NCBI GenBank assembly: GCA_002633005.1
Contig: NMRA01000586.1
Coordinates: 1 to 44,174, forward strand
From: Phoronis australis
Lineage: Eukaryota > Phoronida > Phoronidae
Length of the DNA: 44,174 nt
Reading direction: 5' to 3'
In this document: positions 1 to 10,157 of the stretch, piece after piece
How positions within the stretch are numbered: position 1 is the first letter of the stretch
How the letters are laid out: each line of letters begins with the position of its first letter
Made by a program: the position numbers and the translations under genes
The notes under the pieces: generated by a model
Told to the model about the DNA's origin: nothing
The model's database searches: none
Seen by the model: the letters and a program-made list of their open reading frames with translations, nothing else

Positions 1-1280
1 AACAGGAATCATAGACATCCCGCGCGCTCCGTCTATGGTTCTGACATTTCAAACTTTCAACACGATAGGTAGCCGCAGAAAGTTCGATGTTGACCTTATT
101 ATAACCTTCACTGCAGTCCACATTGTGGGGACGAAAACAATTCAAATCCGCTCCTCGAAGTAGGGCTTGCTTAGCTGGAATTCAGAACTGCGGTGATGAG
201 AGTGTTTTCACCTCCTGATTGCGAAGCGATCGAGTTAGCTGTGGTGTCTTCATCAGCGCGTGCTCTCAGCGGGAGGTCACCGCTTTATGCACTCTGAAAG
301 CGGTCGACAACAACTAAATTGACGAGAGTCTCAGAACTCCCACATGCAAATTTGATATGCAAATGAGGGAGTACTTGACTTCTGCGCCATCTATACATCG
401 ACGGAAAAGCTTAAATACCGGTGACTGCGTGTGAGAAATTGCGATTGCGTGCGCTGAAGTCGATATTTTCAAAATACAATTACACCACTGTTTAAGGTTG
501 AAAAGTGAGTTTTTTGATATCCTTCTATAGAAAAAGCTTTAATCTCTCTGATAAAATCATCTGTTTCATTTTAAACGAAACTTAAGTCCTGAAATTAGTC
601 CGGGGAAGGAGGCCAAAAACGGCGGTTTAGCTAGTTGTCCCTTCCTGATTATCTCTTCCTGGCTATATTCATATGATTGACTTCTATGACTATGACTCAG
701 CGGTGTTGGGAAGTTTTCTTTTAGTGCGGGAGAAAATGCGAGCCCCCTCCTCCAGCAGCCAATCACGTCATCATATAGTTACATCGCCCAGTTAAAAGGC
801 TCTCGGAACATGAGCTTCGGTTTAATTCTGGGTTGTGTTGCGTAGGCGCAACAAACTTGAAAAAAAAAACGAAACCATTGACACAAATCACGCGAGTGAA
901 AGGTGTGTGCTTTGCAGGAATTTGCGTAGCGTAGACACGAAATGGCGGACACGGAAGTGATTCGTTGGTGAGGTTGGAGTGTTGAATTATGGGGATGAAC
1001 TCACCGTTTCTGTACCGTGAGCAACGATTTCTCGCCGCTAGGGCTTCGCAAGTGCTCTGCGTCTACGAAACGCAACCGTTCTTAAACCTTTTAGCACTGT
1101 GGAATAAAGTCAAGTTTTATGTTTGTATTCAACCAAGGGGGCTCATTCAATGTACTGTAAACTGTTACTGGAATAAAACATGTTATAAATTTCTTCCATT
1201 CCAAGGAAACATCAAGCCAAAATCTATTACATGTACCAGTAACAGTGTTGACATTGCTTCCAAAATTTAATCCCTCTTCC
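1..1280. other. Stretch without recognised gene
   Basis: No family, splice structure or RNA gene is recognised here. The short reading frames (for example a 93-codon frame on + at 989-1270) show no domain. Only scattered AT-rich sequence and a few CpG-containing words are seen. Confidence 0.5.
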
Positions 1281-1289
1281 AGTTTTTAT

Positions 1290-2330
1290 GTGACATGAAA
1301 TACATCCCAAAAATTATCAGTTCACGCTTGATCCACGACAATTTTAGGCTATGTACATAGGATTTAATATCTACCATATTTAAGCCTCCTTGTTCACAAC
1401 CACGTACAAGATTTTACTAACTCTAGGTTTTTTATTATTCTAAATAAAATTGAAGAAGTGTTTCTCTAGTTCATTTATGGTATTGCCATCTGGATTGGGC
1501 AATGAGAGTAACAAATGCGTAATTTTTGGTAGAGCTATTGTTTTGATTAATGTAATTTTCCCTGGTGTCAAGGCCCTACTATGCCAAGTTCCGAGCAACT
1601 TTTTGAATTTCTTAAATTTTTGGTTTAAGATAAATTGATGAGATATGAAGATCACTCTTTATTTAAATTCATAGATCCTTGAATTCAGTTATCCAGTCTA
1701 AATTGTTTTCTTTACAAAACCGTCTATCAGATTCTCTCATTGACCCTATCCACATAACTTTTGTTTTACGAAAACTAAATTTCAAACCGGACAGTTCGTA
1801 AAACCATTGCAAAGTTATCAGAGCACTTTTCAAAGAGCTTTCGGAACCATTCAAAAGTAATGTTGTGTCATTCGCATACTGTGAAATCGTAAAAACTTCC
1901 TGCCATATTTTAATACCTTCCACATTTTCGTTGTTCCTGATTGCTTGAGCTGAAATTTCAACACAAAAAGTATAAGGTGATATAGGGTCGCCCTGGCGAC
2001 AACCTCTGCATAGTTTGAATTTGTTTGATGAAGAGCTATTTTGAATAATGCATGAATCGTTTTGAAATAGCGAAACCCCACCTTTTAACTGATGGTCCGA
2101 AATGAAAAGCGTTTAACACTCTTCTAATAAATTTCCAAGAGAGTGTATGAAAGGCTTTTTCAAAATCAATTTTAGACAGCCGTGCCAGGTAACTTGTTTT
2201 TATGTTACATACATTTATATTATATATCAATCTGGTATTTTCACCCAGAAAGCGACCTGGTATTAAACCTTTTGGACACAATTAATTAAGGTGTTTAACA
2301 CCTTTTTAGTTCTCTCCACACGATGACATT
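1290..2330 (-). pseudogene. Decayed LINE (L1/Tx1-like) reverse transcriptase fragment
   Basis: Three broken reading frames on the minus strand line up in the order of an L1-clade reverse transcriptase. From 2281 downward there is PKGLIPGRFLGENTRLIY, then KIDFEKAFHTLSWKFI, which is the IDFEKAFD-x-SW region of RT. At about 1900 there is QYANDTTLLL in place of the catalytic YADD box, so the second Asp of the pair is kept and the first is Asn. At 1650-1440 there is a thumb/C-terminal stretch typical of the family (LTPGKITLIKTIALPKITHL, then LEKHFFNFI), and at about 1390-1320 GGLNMVDIKSYVHSLKLSWI. Stops and frameshifts separate the blocks. No 5' end, endonuclease domain or poly-A tail is seen. It is a dead, 5'-truncated copy. 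The L1/Tx1 assignment is from recognised motifs, not a search. Confidence 0.85.
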
Positions 2331-2865
2331 AATTTATAAGAACAGTTTAATAAGGGTATTGATTTCCAACTTTTCAGAAAGAATAGCCCATTTTTGGAAT
2401 ACAAGTATTAAAGTCCTTCTCTCAAACTGCCCATGTGGTTCCAGTATCCGAAAATGCTTTGAGATGCCAGCAGGGTAGTATTCTGCATGCAGCTTTGTTG
2501 ACCATTGTGGTCAGCGAGAATGTCCTACTCACATGTGTATGAATGCATAGTATGTGCACCTCATTCATGTACCACACCAGTATTGCCTGTTTGGTTTTGG
2601 AAATGTGTAAGCTGCTTGTGTTGTATGGGCATTGTTGAGCTTGAAATGCTAGTTTTACTCCTATAAAACTAGGGATGTATTTATTGCGACGTGTGTCCGT
2701 TATTGTTGTTACTAGTTTATTGCTTAACCAGTGTATCTATTTTGAATATTCTTCAAGCCTTGGATGANTGTGAGGTGTGCAATTTATTGCGGTTTTCAGT
2801 GACTGGTTCCACCAGGGATAGCAGTATTGTGCACCTACCGGTACCATTACCAGCAATATTGAAAC
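2331..2865. other. Stretch without recognised gene; single N
   Basis: No gene is recognised. One undetermined base lies at 2768, probably a scaffold join or an ambiguous call. Confidence 0.4.
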
Positions 2866-3430
2866 CGTGAACTGCGCATGCGCGAAAGTCACTCAGTTAG
2901 CCCCCTTCAGAATACATGGGATTCGCAGAAAACACAGCGTGATGGTCTTATTTATGAATCAATCACATTTGCCGATAGCACATAACATAGATAAGTACTT
3001 TATTAAAAACCTGGCCAAGTTTCAGCAAAATTGGAAAAAATTTTATGTTTAACATGGTATGGTCAAAGTTTTGGCTTATTTTGTCGCTTCGATCAGTGGA
3101 ATCGCCGCTAAAAAGCCGAAAGTGTATGTGAGAAAACGATAATTTTCGACCGAACCTTTCATTTGCGGTTAGTTGCCGATAGCACCAACAGAAGTCAGTA
3201 TAATCAAGATTGAAATGTAGGAGTTTGAAGAAAATTGGCAAAAAAAATGTAGTTAACATGGGGGTGGTGAAAATTGCCAATTTTTGTAATATCAATTCTA
3301 CTTGTTCACCGCACACCATCACCAGTGCGTCTAGTAAGCCTAAAACTTTTGCTTTAATCACTGATAATTTTCACACCAGCAAACTTGTGAATGCTTTTTC
3401 TATATATACCTTTTTGATTGCATGTTGAGC
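2866..3430. repeat. Dispersed repeat with two imperfect internal copies
   Basis: The phrase gccgatagcac occurs at about 2973 and about 3175. Each is followed by a similar block, roughly 100 bases long, that contains an aaaattggaaaaaa/aaaattggcaaaaaa word and then gtttaacatgg or agttaacatgg. The inverse phrase gctatcggcaaa recurs at about 16260 and 16463 near gacgtggaaaaattttca, so this is probably one family at two loci. The reading frames over it (61, 132 and 72 codons) look spurious. Confidence 0.45.
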
Positions 3431-4124
3431 CAATAAATATCGCTTGAGATTTTAAAGAGCTGAAATGCAGGCGTTTTAAAGATTGGTTTATTTGTGAAAA
3501 AGTCAATGTAAGAAGAGAGTTATGAAAAGGAAATAGATATGATTATCTTCTGATCACTTAAGACTCAAAATATATTCTTGGCATTTGTTAATCAGACCTG
3601 ATATTGAGTGTGGCTGTGGTTTGGAATTTAAAGGAGTCATCACAAAATGAATTTATGAGATTTGCACTGTTCAAAAGACCAGTGGAGGTAGTACAAGACA
3701 ATGCAGCGGGTAAGAAGGACCGGAAAATAATGTCTGCAACAAAAAAATAACTTACAAATCTTTATTCTGACAGCTGAAATTTATTTCCAACACTGCAGAC
3801 TCGACCTGCCTGAGCATTTTGTTTCAATCCAGTCCAAGCAGGCAGGTTGCCCCCCCCCCCCTTAATGTTGTAGTTGTCTTGATGAAAAAATAGAATTTAT
3901 TTTTCACACTATTCCTGGATCAATAAATATTACTCAATTGATTGTTGGTAACAATGAACGTTAAATAAAATAATAAAAGAAGTTGACATACATGTATTCA
4001 AACATGTTTATTGCATATCAATGGGCAAGAAAACTGTGCATACAGTACAAAAATGCATGGCTTAATGACAGCTTGGCAACCATAAACAACAAATGAACAC
4101 AACACGAACAACGGGGAGCCTTAA
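3431..4124. other. Intergenic AT-rich stretch with a short poly-C tract
   Basis: No gene is recognised. A run of C bases lies at about 3849-3861 and several short AT-rich words surround it. Confidence 0.4.
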
Positions 4125-5165
4125 AATGTGCCAAGGATGCTCCGCAAATGGGGTGCTTCTAGGGGTGTTAATTTCTATCATATAAATAGCCACTTGATGG
4201 CACGAAATACGTTGAAACCACTAGATAGTGCAAAATATATCGAATCTCGTACGTGCCATCAAAGCTGTTTACCAAATTTCATAAAAATAGATCAAGGAAT
4301 TTCTTAGAAACCAAGGAAAACCAAGAGGTGCCACAGTAGATGAAGTCGTTGGAAATTCATAGTCAGACTTCCTCTTCAGATTGGGAACATACATGCCAAT
4401 TTCCACAGTAATCCAAATCGTCTGAAAATCATTGTCAGCTGTCTTCTTTATAGTAAACACATACATGCCAATTTTCACAATCATCCTTTGAGTGGTTTGG
4501 TTGATAGAGGGGTGGACGCAAAAATACAGATTCGAAAACAGTAAAAATGGCCACTAGGTGGCGCAAACTATGTCGAATGCACCTGAAAACGGGAGGATAG
4601 CGTCATCTCACTAATAGGTGCCAACATACCAAATTTCATGAAAATCCGTTCAGGACTTTTGAAGATACAAAGGTAAGCGAAAAAAAATTGAAATTGCCAC
4701 TAGGGGGCACACCGGTAGTCAGATCCGTCCAAAAGTCGTCATCTTCCAATGTTAACATCATATAAATATACTTACACAATTTCGTAAAGATCCTGCGAAC
4801 GGTTTAGGAGATACAGCAATAGGCGCAAAAAAAAAAAAAANAACGGGACGATAGCATCACCTCACTAATAGGTGCCTACATACCAAATTTCATGAAAATC
4901 CGTTCAGGACTTTTGAAGATACAAAGGTAAGCGTAAAAAACTACAATTGCCACTACAGGGCACACCAGTAGTCGGATCCGTCCAAAGGTTCGCACATGCC
5001 GTCCCATTCATGAATGGAACATATGTGCCAAATTTCATGAATGTATGTCAAAGGGTTTTGGAGATAAAGCAGCGGACGCCGGACGGACGCCGCCCGGACG
5101 GACGGTCGGACGGAGATGACGGCATACTGCGTCCACATCTAAATAAGTGGGCGCATAAAAAATAA
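4125..5165 (+). mobile_element. Modular repeat element, copy 1 (head-monomers-tail)
   Basis: This copy has a diverged head (aaatggggtgcttctagggg, about 4146), then homologous monomers of about 145 bp, then a tail at 5075-5160 made of cggacggacg simple repeat, gatgacggcatactgcgtcc and gtgggcgcat. Each monomer holds an AAATTTCATGAAAATCC-like word, a GAAGATACA-like word and a CCACTAGG(T/G/A)GGC word. Two monomers match the published CTCF core CCASYAGRKGGCRS exactly (4551-4564 and 4697-4710). The tail word gtgggcgcat is the reverse complement of the head word atgcgcccac seen in other copies, which suggests short terminal inverted repeats. A lone N at 4841 sits where one monomer type jumps into the middle of another, so this copy may be misjoined. 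Confidence 0.75.
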
Positions 5166-6030
5166 TAAAACTGCCAGTAGGGGGCACACCGGTAGTCCGA
5201 TCCATCTGAAAGTAGTCGTTGTTTGTTGACAATAAATACAGCAGCTAAACTAAAGATCCTGCATAGGGTTTAGCTATGTGCATGAAAAAATGCCACTAGG
5301 AGAAGCCACAATTGTAGAGGTCGCTGGAAAATCATTGTCAGCCATCCTCTTCATATTAGGAACATACATGGCAACTTCCACAGATGTCAAAAACAGACTC
5401 GAAAAAAGAAAAAAAATGACTACTAGGTGAAGCAAAATACTTCGAATTCAACCGAAAACCAGAATTAGACAACCTCATCTCACTAATAAATGCCTATCTA
5501 CCAAATTTTAAGAAAATCTGTTCCAGGCCTTGGAAGATACAGAGGAAAATGCAAAAACCTTAAAACTGCGCACTGGTAGTCCGCTCCGTCTGAAAGTTGC
5601 CAACCTCTGTTGTCAACTAAATAAAAATACTTCACAGTAGTTGTCAACAAATCATCATCAGGCGCCCTCTTCACAGTAAGAACATAATTATATGCAAATT
5701 TTCAAAGTCATCCCTAGAGCAAAAAGAGACTCATAAACAGTAAAAATGGCCGCTAGGTGGCGCAAAGTACCTTGAATCCGTCCGAAAACAAGAGGATATC
5801 ATCACCTCACTAATAGATGCATAACTGTCAAATTTTATGAAAATTCGTTGAGAACTTCCGAAGATACAGAGGAAATCGTAAAAAAATAAAATTGCCACTA
5901 GGGGACACACCGATAGTCTACGAGGTCCGAAATTTGTCGTCATTCGTCGTCAGTTTCAAAGTAACACACCGGCCAAATGTCATCAAGTTCCCGAGAGGTT
6001 TGGGCGATACAGCTGCGGACAATGGACGCC
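5166..6030 (+). mobile_element. Modular repeat element, copy 2 (headless)
   Basis: The array resumes directly after the tail of copy 1 with the same ~145-bp monomers. CTCF-core-like words lie at 5174-5187 (ccagtagggggcac, exact match to CCASYAGRKGGCRS) and at 5750 (ccgctaggtggcgc, one mismatch). There are weaker forms at about 5294 and 5898. It ends in a broken tail, agctgcggacaatggacgcc, at about 6010-6030, beside the transposase cassette. There is no head, so it is either truncated or the 3' part of an element into which copy 1 inserted. Confidence 0.65.
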
Positions 6031-6105
6031 AGATGCTCATGCAGAAATGAAAGCAACATGCCACCACATTTTTATATACATGTGTGGTTGCATAATAACA
6101 TGGAA

Positions 6106-8613
6106 TCATTTATCTTGACAAAGCTTACTCAGGTGAATTTTCAGTAAGTTACGTAACTTTGGTTCACTACGCAACTTCGTCTTGATACCAAGTTCTTTTA
6201 ACCTTTCCTTAATATCAGAGACACTCATAGTATCTAGTGGTACAACTTCACCTGAAACGTTATTTTCTGTCTCAACAGTTTCAACGGACACTCTTTTTCG
6301 CTTTAGGTAAATTGTGTCCTCCCAATATTCTGCATTTCTCTTGACATACGAATTTGGTGTCCTTACTTTATCACTGAGGTGAGTTTGTCGCCAACATGTT
6401 TTCACAACATCAGCACATGCCTCTAGTTTATTAGAATGTTGTTTGTGAATGGATTTAACAACATCATTTAATCTCTCCATACCCTGACCACTAAACTGCC
6501 TTATACCACAGTGAAGCTTGGCAAGAGTGGGAAGGTGATATACCAAAATATGCATATACGGGGTAACTCTCTTTCTTTCGTAACCTTTTCGCTTACCTTC
6601 CAACGAGACAAAAAGGGACAACCATCTATGCCCCAAATTAAACAAGCTGGCCTGAGCCACTGCATCAGTGCTTTCGTAAGGGTGACTCAGTGCATCATAT
6701 AACACAGAAAACTGCCTCCAAAGCTCAATGGTTAAAGCTTCTGTATCTTGATGTAACAACTTTCTTTGACGCAACACTTCTGGAAGATTTTTCAGCAATT
6801 TCTTTTTTTCGTCACCCATAAGACTACTAAACTCTATAGCCCCTGTTCCTTTACCATTACAGTCAGTGCTTTCCCACACCTTAAAACTTACACCGCATGC
6901 CCTAATTGCCCTAACAATAGCATCTAAATGAGTCTGACTTCCTAATGATCTCCCAATAGCACCAACTTTTACTTTTGCATCAAGATCAGTTGCATCAGTG
7001 ATCAGATTTTCCAAGAGCCTATCGGTTATGCGCAACATTAAATGCAGCTCATCAATTACAATATGATTCAATGGTAAATCTACCAAGGGCGGATGCTTGC
7101 AACTGAAAGTTTTACTGTTTGAGCAGGTTCTTAAATCTTCTATATCTCGAATTAAGGACGGTTGCTCATAAAAGCATTCTGGCTTAGAAATATCACCCCT
7201 ATCACTCTTATGAATCTTGCAATATAAACATGCATGATTTGAGGTTGCACCTGACAAACCTAATATCATCAACAGAAACTTGTAGTCGGCAGCAAGAAAA
7301 ACTTTCAAGTCGTAGTCTACATTGTCCACACAAACAGAACCTCTCGAGTGTAGCAAGTTTATTGCATGCCATACGTTACAGAATGCCGACCTATACATAT
7401 CATAACTTTCATGGGCTTTAACAACCGCTACAGCATGGTGCTCATGCGAGATGATGCTACCCAGGGGACTTACTAGAGAAAAGCTCACCACACACATCCC
7501 ATGGTTTCTACTTATATTAGTGCCGTCACCACAGAATTTCACAGAAAAGGAGAGCTTTTCGTTGGTTTGAGTCAACTCCGGATGTCGAGCCAAGAATGAT
7601 TTTATACAAAATACAAGTTCCTGCTCAATGTCAATTTCTGCACCCTGTAATGGTCCCGGTGTTCTCTGTACATGACAAATGGTATTCATATCAGCACGTA
7701 ACTGCTTTATGAGATATGTTTTGGGCAGGCCATTACAGATGACTGATAATTCATGATAAAAGCTATCAGAAACGTAAAACCTATCCAAAAGGTAAAGAAT
7801 CTGTTTTAACGTATCTTCATCTGACTCAGCAACCTTACTTTTACCACTAACATCATGTTGAGCACCCAATGAGTCAAGCACAGACAGGTTATTCAGCTTC
7901 AGACCGTATGCATCTAAAAACCACAAAGCACACTCAGCCCTAGATCTAACTTCTTTAATGCATTTTAACTGATACGTTCTACTGCATTTAGAAAACTCCA
8001 CCTTGTTACTGCACACACTATCAATACGAACTCCACAAATACCCTCAATGTACTTGGACAACTGAACATTAGTCTGAAGTAAGTTGGCATTGTTTTCAGC
8101 CAACAATTTAATGGAATCATTTTGGGCATCTCGCACCTGCCTAAGCTCGTTTATTTCTGAATGAAGATTATTTATATCTGCCTTTAATGCAGATATGTCT
8201 GACCTTGCAGAGACAACATCACTGGACAGTTGCTCATTACTTTGCTTCAGCTCTGCAACAGAGGCTAGATCAGAACTAGTGATATTAAAAGTCAACGACT
8301 TTTTTAAAAGACCATATAGTGTGTTGCCTTTTGCCTTTTTCAACTTCCTAGCTACAAGTGGACATTCTCGTCGCAACCTTTCTCCAAGCCTACTAACATT
8401 GATATCGAGCGTGAGCTTATAATTTTGTTCTAAAAAGTGACTTAAGAGAGAGGAATATTTCAGTACAGATCCCCCTGAGCATGAATACCAGTCCTTACAT
8501 ACACTATATGGGACTTTGGTGGAAAACAAAATAGAGTCACCATTTAAAGACTGGTTATGTTTAAACCGTTCAGTTGGCTGAGACTGAATTAGAGGTTTAC
8601 TATGACCAGGCAT
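6106..8613 (-). CDS. Transposase-like protein with coiled coil and SAP-like C-terminus
   Basis: An intact 835-codon frame. Residues about 115-190 are a heptad-rich coiled coil. The core has KFCGDGTNISRN (Asp363), FLAADYKFLLMILGLSGA (Asp443), then ACLYCKIHK (Cys462, Cys465), then LNHIVIDELHLMLRITDRLL (about 515-534). A late block about 685-720 (TPYMHILVYHLP ... FSGQGMERLND, Glu713) precedes a basic stretch. Residues 794-828 (MSVSDIKERLKELGIKTK ...) fit a SAP DNA-binding motif. I recognise this domain order from multicopy uncharacterised proteins of invertebrates; the arrangement suggests a DDE-type transposase with Asp363, Asp443 and Glu713 as candidates, but this is inference and the superfamily is not resolved. 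The frame is open throughout, so the copy may be young. A possible 58-bp leader intron lies just upstream (GTGAGT at 8678 down to CAG at 8621). Confidence 0.75.
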   Translation of the reverse strand: MPGHSKPLIQSQPTERFKHNQSLNGDSILFSTKVPYSVCKDWYSCSGGSVLKYSSLLSHFLEQNYKLTLDINVSRLGERLRRECPLVARKLKKAKGNTLYGLLKKSLTFNITSSDLASVAELKQSNEQLSSDVVSARSDISALKADINNLHSEINELRQVRDAQNDSIKLLAENNANLLQTNVQLSKYIEGICGVRIDSVCSNKVEFSKCSRTYQLKCIKEVRSRAECALWFLDAYGLKLNNLSVLDSLGAQHDVSGKSKVAESDEDTLKQILYLLDRFYVSDSFYHELSVICNGLPKTYLIKQLRADMNTICHVQRTPGPLQGAEIDIEQELVFCIKSFLARHPELTQTNEKLSFSVKFCGDGTNISRNHGMCVVSFSLVSPLGSIISHEHHAVAVVKAHESYDMYRSAFCNVWHAINLLHSRGSVCVDNVDYDLKVFLAADYKFLLMILGLSGATSNHACLYCKIHKSDRGDISKPECFYEQPSLIRDIEDLRTCSNSKTFSCKHPPLVDLPLNHIVIDELHLMLRITDRLLENLITDATDLDAKVKVGAIGRSLGSQTHLDAIVRAIRACGVSFKVWESTDCNGKGTGAIEFSSLMGDEKKKLLKNLPEVLRQRKLLHQDTEALTIELWRQFSVLYDALSHPYESTDAVAQASLFNLGHRWLSLFVSLEGKRKGYERKRVTPYMHILVYHLPTLAKLHCGIRQFSGQGMERLNDVVKSIHKQHSNKLEACADVVKTCWRQTHLSDKVRTPNSYVKRNAEYWEDTIYLKRKRVSVETVETENNVSGEVVPLDTMSVSDIKERLKELGIKTKLRSEPKLRNLLKIHLSKLCQDK

Positions 8614-8773
8614 TTTGGATCTGTATTACTTTTACTCTATAAAAACAGAGCTCAGAATATCCCTCTCTCTTAACTCACCATTTAGAACAAAGAATGAACC
8701 ACTGGATCAATACTCAAAGCAATAGCATCATACAAGTCAGCTAAACAAAACCACATGACAACTTTAAAACATT

Positions 8774-9296
8774 TCACAACTTGAAAGCATCTGTGCACGC
8801 ACGAAGAAGAACCTTTTCTTGTGGGATTCGTGAAATTTCAACAATCTCACCATATTCATTGTGTTTAAAGTTTCTTGACGACCACTGAACAACAGGGCGG
8901 AGCAAAATCGGGAAAACAAGAGTTCTTCCAATGCCTTGGTAGTCGACCAAATAGTCCCAACCCTCCGGGAGACCAATATTGTCAAAATCTTCTTTGCAGT
9001 ATTGAAGGTACCCTTTCACAGCACCTGGTTTCTCCTCGATACCACCAAAAATATTGCGGAAAACATCTAAGTCAATGTTAGTGTCAAATACATTCGATTC
9101 CAAACCTGAAGATGACAAACGCTTTTGAAGAACAAGGTAAAGTGCTTCCAATCCTTGTTGACGGCGGAAATCCTCAACACTTGGACACTTGTAAGACTTC
9201 ACGAGATCACTGGTGAGATTTGTCTCGGGCTCCCATGACGAAGCACTCAGCGGCCAGTCCTTCCACAGAACCAAATACTCATAATGCTGGAAAGTA
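8774..9296 (-). CDS. Chromodomain protein, terminal exon, linked to the transposase-like gene
   Basis: An open frame that starts after an acceptor-like ttccag at 9297-9302 and opens inside a chromodomain: HYEYLVLWKDWPLSASSWEP, then ETNLTSDLVKSYK. These are strand 2-3 and the C-terminal helix, including the W of the aromatic cage and the SWEP turn. The N-terminal part of the domain must be in an upstream exon that I could not place. After a linker the protein has a second conserved-looking block, about 95 residues from the end, containing DLDVFRNIFGG and later LPEGWDYLVDYQGIGR; I do not know its function. It ends in TGA at 8774. The ATG at 9274 would cut into the chromodomain, so a spliced start is preferred. 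It lies 160 bp upstream of, and on the same strand as, the transposase-like gene, suggesting a two-gene mobile cassette (inference). Confidence 0.65.
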
Positions 9297-9818
9297 TGAA
9301 TAGTTGTTTATGAAGTTAAATGTCAGGAATGAGAAACAACAGTTTATTGTCGGCCTTTCATTTGGACTCACCAAAAGTGAAAAATAGGAAAAAATAGGAA
9401 TTTCACAGAAAAGTAGGAGAAAGTAGGAGTCTCTCAAAAAAATATAAAGTACAAAAAATAGGAATCTTGGCGCCCTGATGATTAGAGGGACACTTCGGGA
9501 GGACTTCGATTTATTTAATTCCTTTTAAGTCAATAACGATATACTCCCTGTTTCAAACTTTTTCTTTGAGCAGTCCCAAGTTCAGTTCCAAAAATTGAAA
9601 ACACACTATTTTTAATTTTGTAATATTGCCTTGCGCATCATACAGTCTAAAAATGTCCCGCACGTCAAACCCTTGGTCTGACATAACGGAATCTCCAGGG
9701 TCACACACTTGAGGCAAGCTTCTTCTCTCTGTGATCTGCCTGTCACTAGTCGACCCAGCATAACTTTAACAATAAACTACATAGAGTATGGATTTGTATA
9801 ATGACAACATTTAATCTT
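9297..9818. other. Upstream region of cassette with taggag-like simple repeat
   Basis: Between about 9370 and 9475 the words ataggaaa and gtaggagaaag repeat irregularly. The expected exon with the first half of the chromodomain was not recognised here. Confidence 0.4.
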
Positions 9819-10157
9819 AGGCATTAGTACTTAAGCTATCTTAAGTATTCCTATTTAATTTCAACTATTATTAGGTATTAGTACTTAAGCTATCTTAAGT
9901 ATTCCTACTTAATCTTAACTAATCTTAGGTATTAGTACTTAAGCTATCTTAAGTATTCCTATTTAATCTTAACTAATCTGATGTATTAGTACTTAAGCTA
10001 TCTTAAGTATTCCTACTTAATCTTAATTAATCTTAGGTATTAGTACTTCAGCTATCTTAAGTATTCCTATTTAATCTTAACTAATATTAGGTATTAGTAC
10101 TTAAGCTATCTTAAGTATTCCTATTTAATCTTAACTGATATTAGGTATTAGTACTTA
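9819..10157. repeat. 54-bp minisatellite, 6.3 copies, each unit with a hairpin
   Basis: Units begin with aggtattagtacttaag at 9819, 9873, 9927, 9981, 10035 and 10089, with a partial seventh at 10143, so the period is exactly 54. Each unit contains ACTTAAG-ctat-CTTAAGT, a 7-bp inverted repeat with a 4-base spacer; the unit at 10035 has one change in the stem (acttcag). Copies differ at only a few positions. Confidence 0.95.

Noticed and set aside
989-1270. 93-codon + frame
   Set aside because: No domain, no splice or promoter support, and ordinary length by chance in six frames.
9819-10157. CRISPR array
   Set aside because: The units are contiguous 54-bp repeats with no unique spacers, in a eukaryotic sequence.
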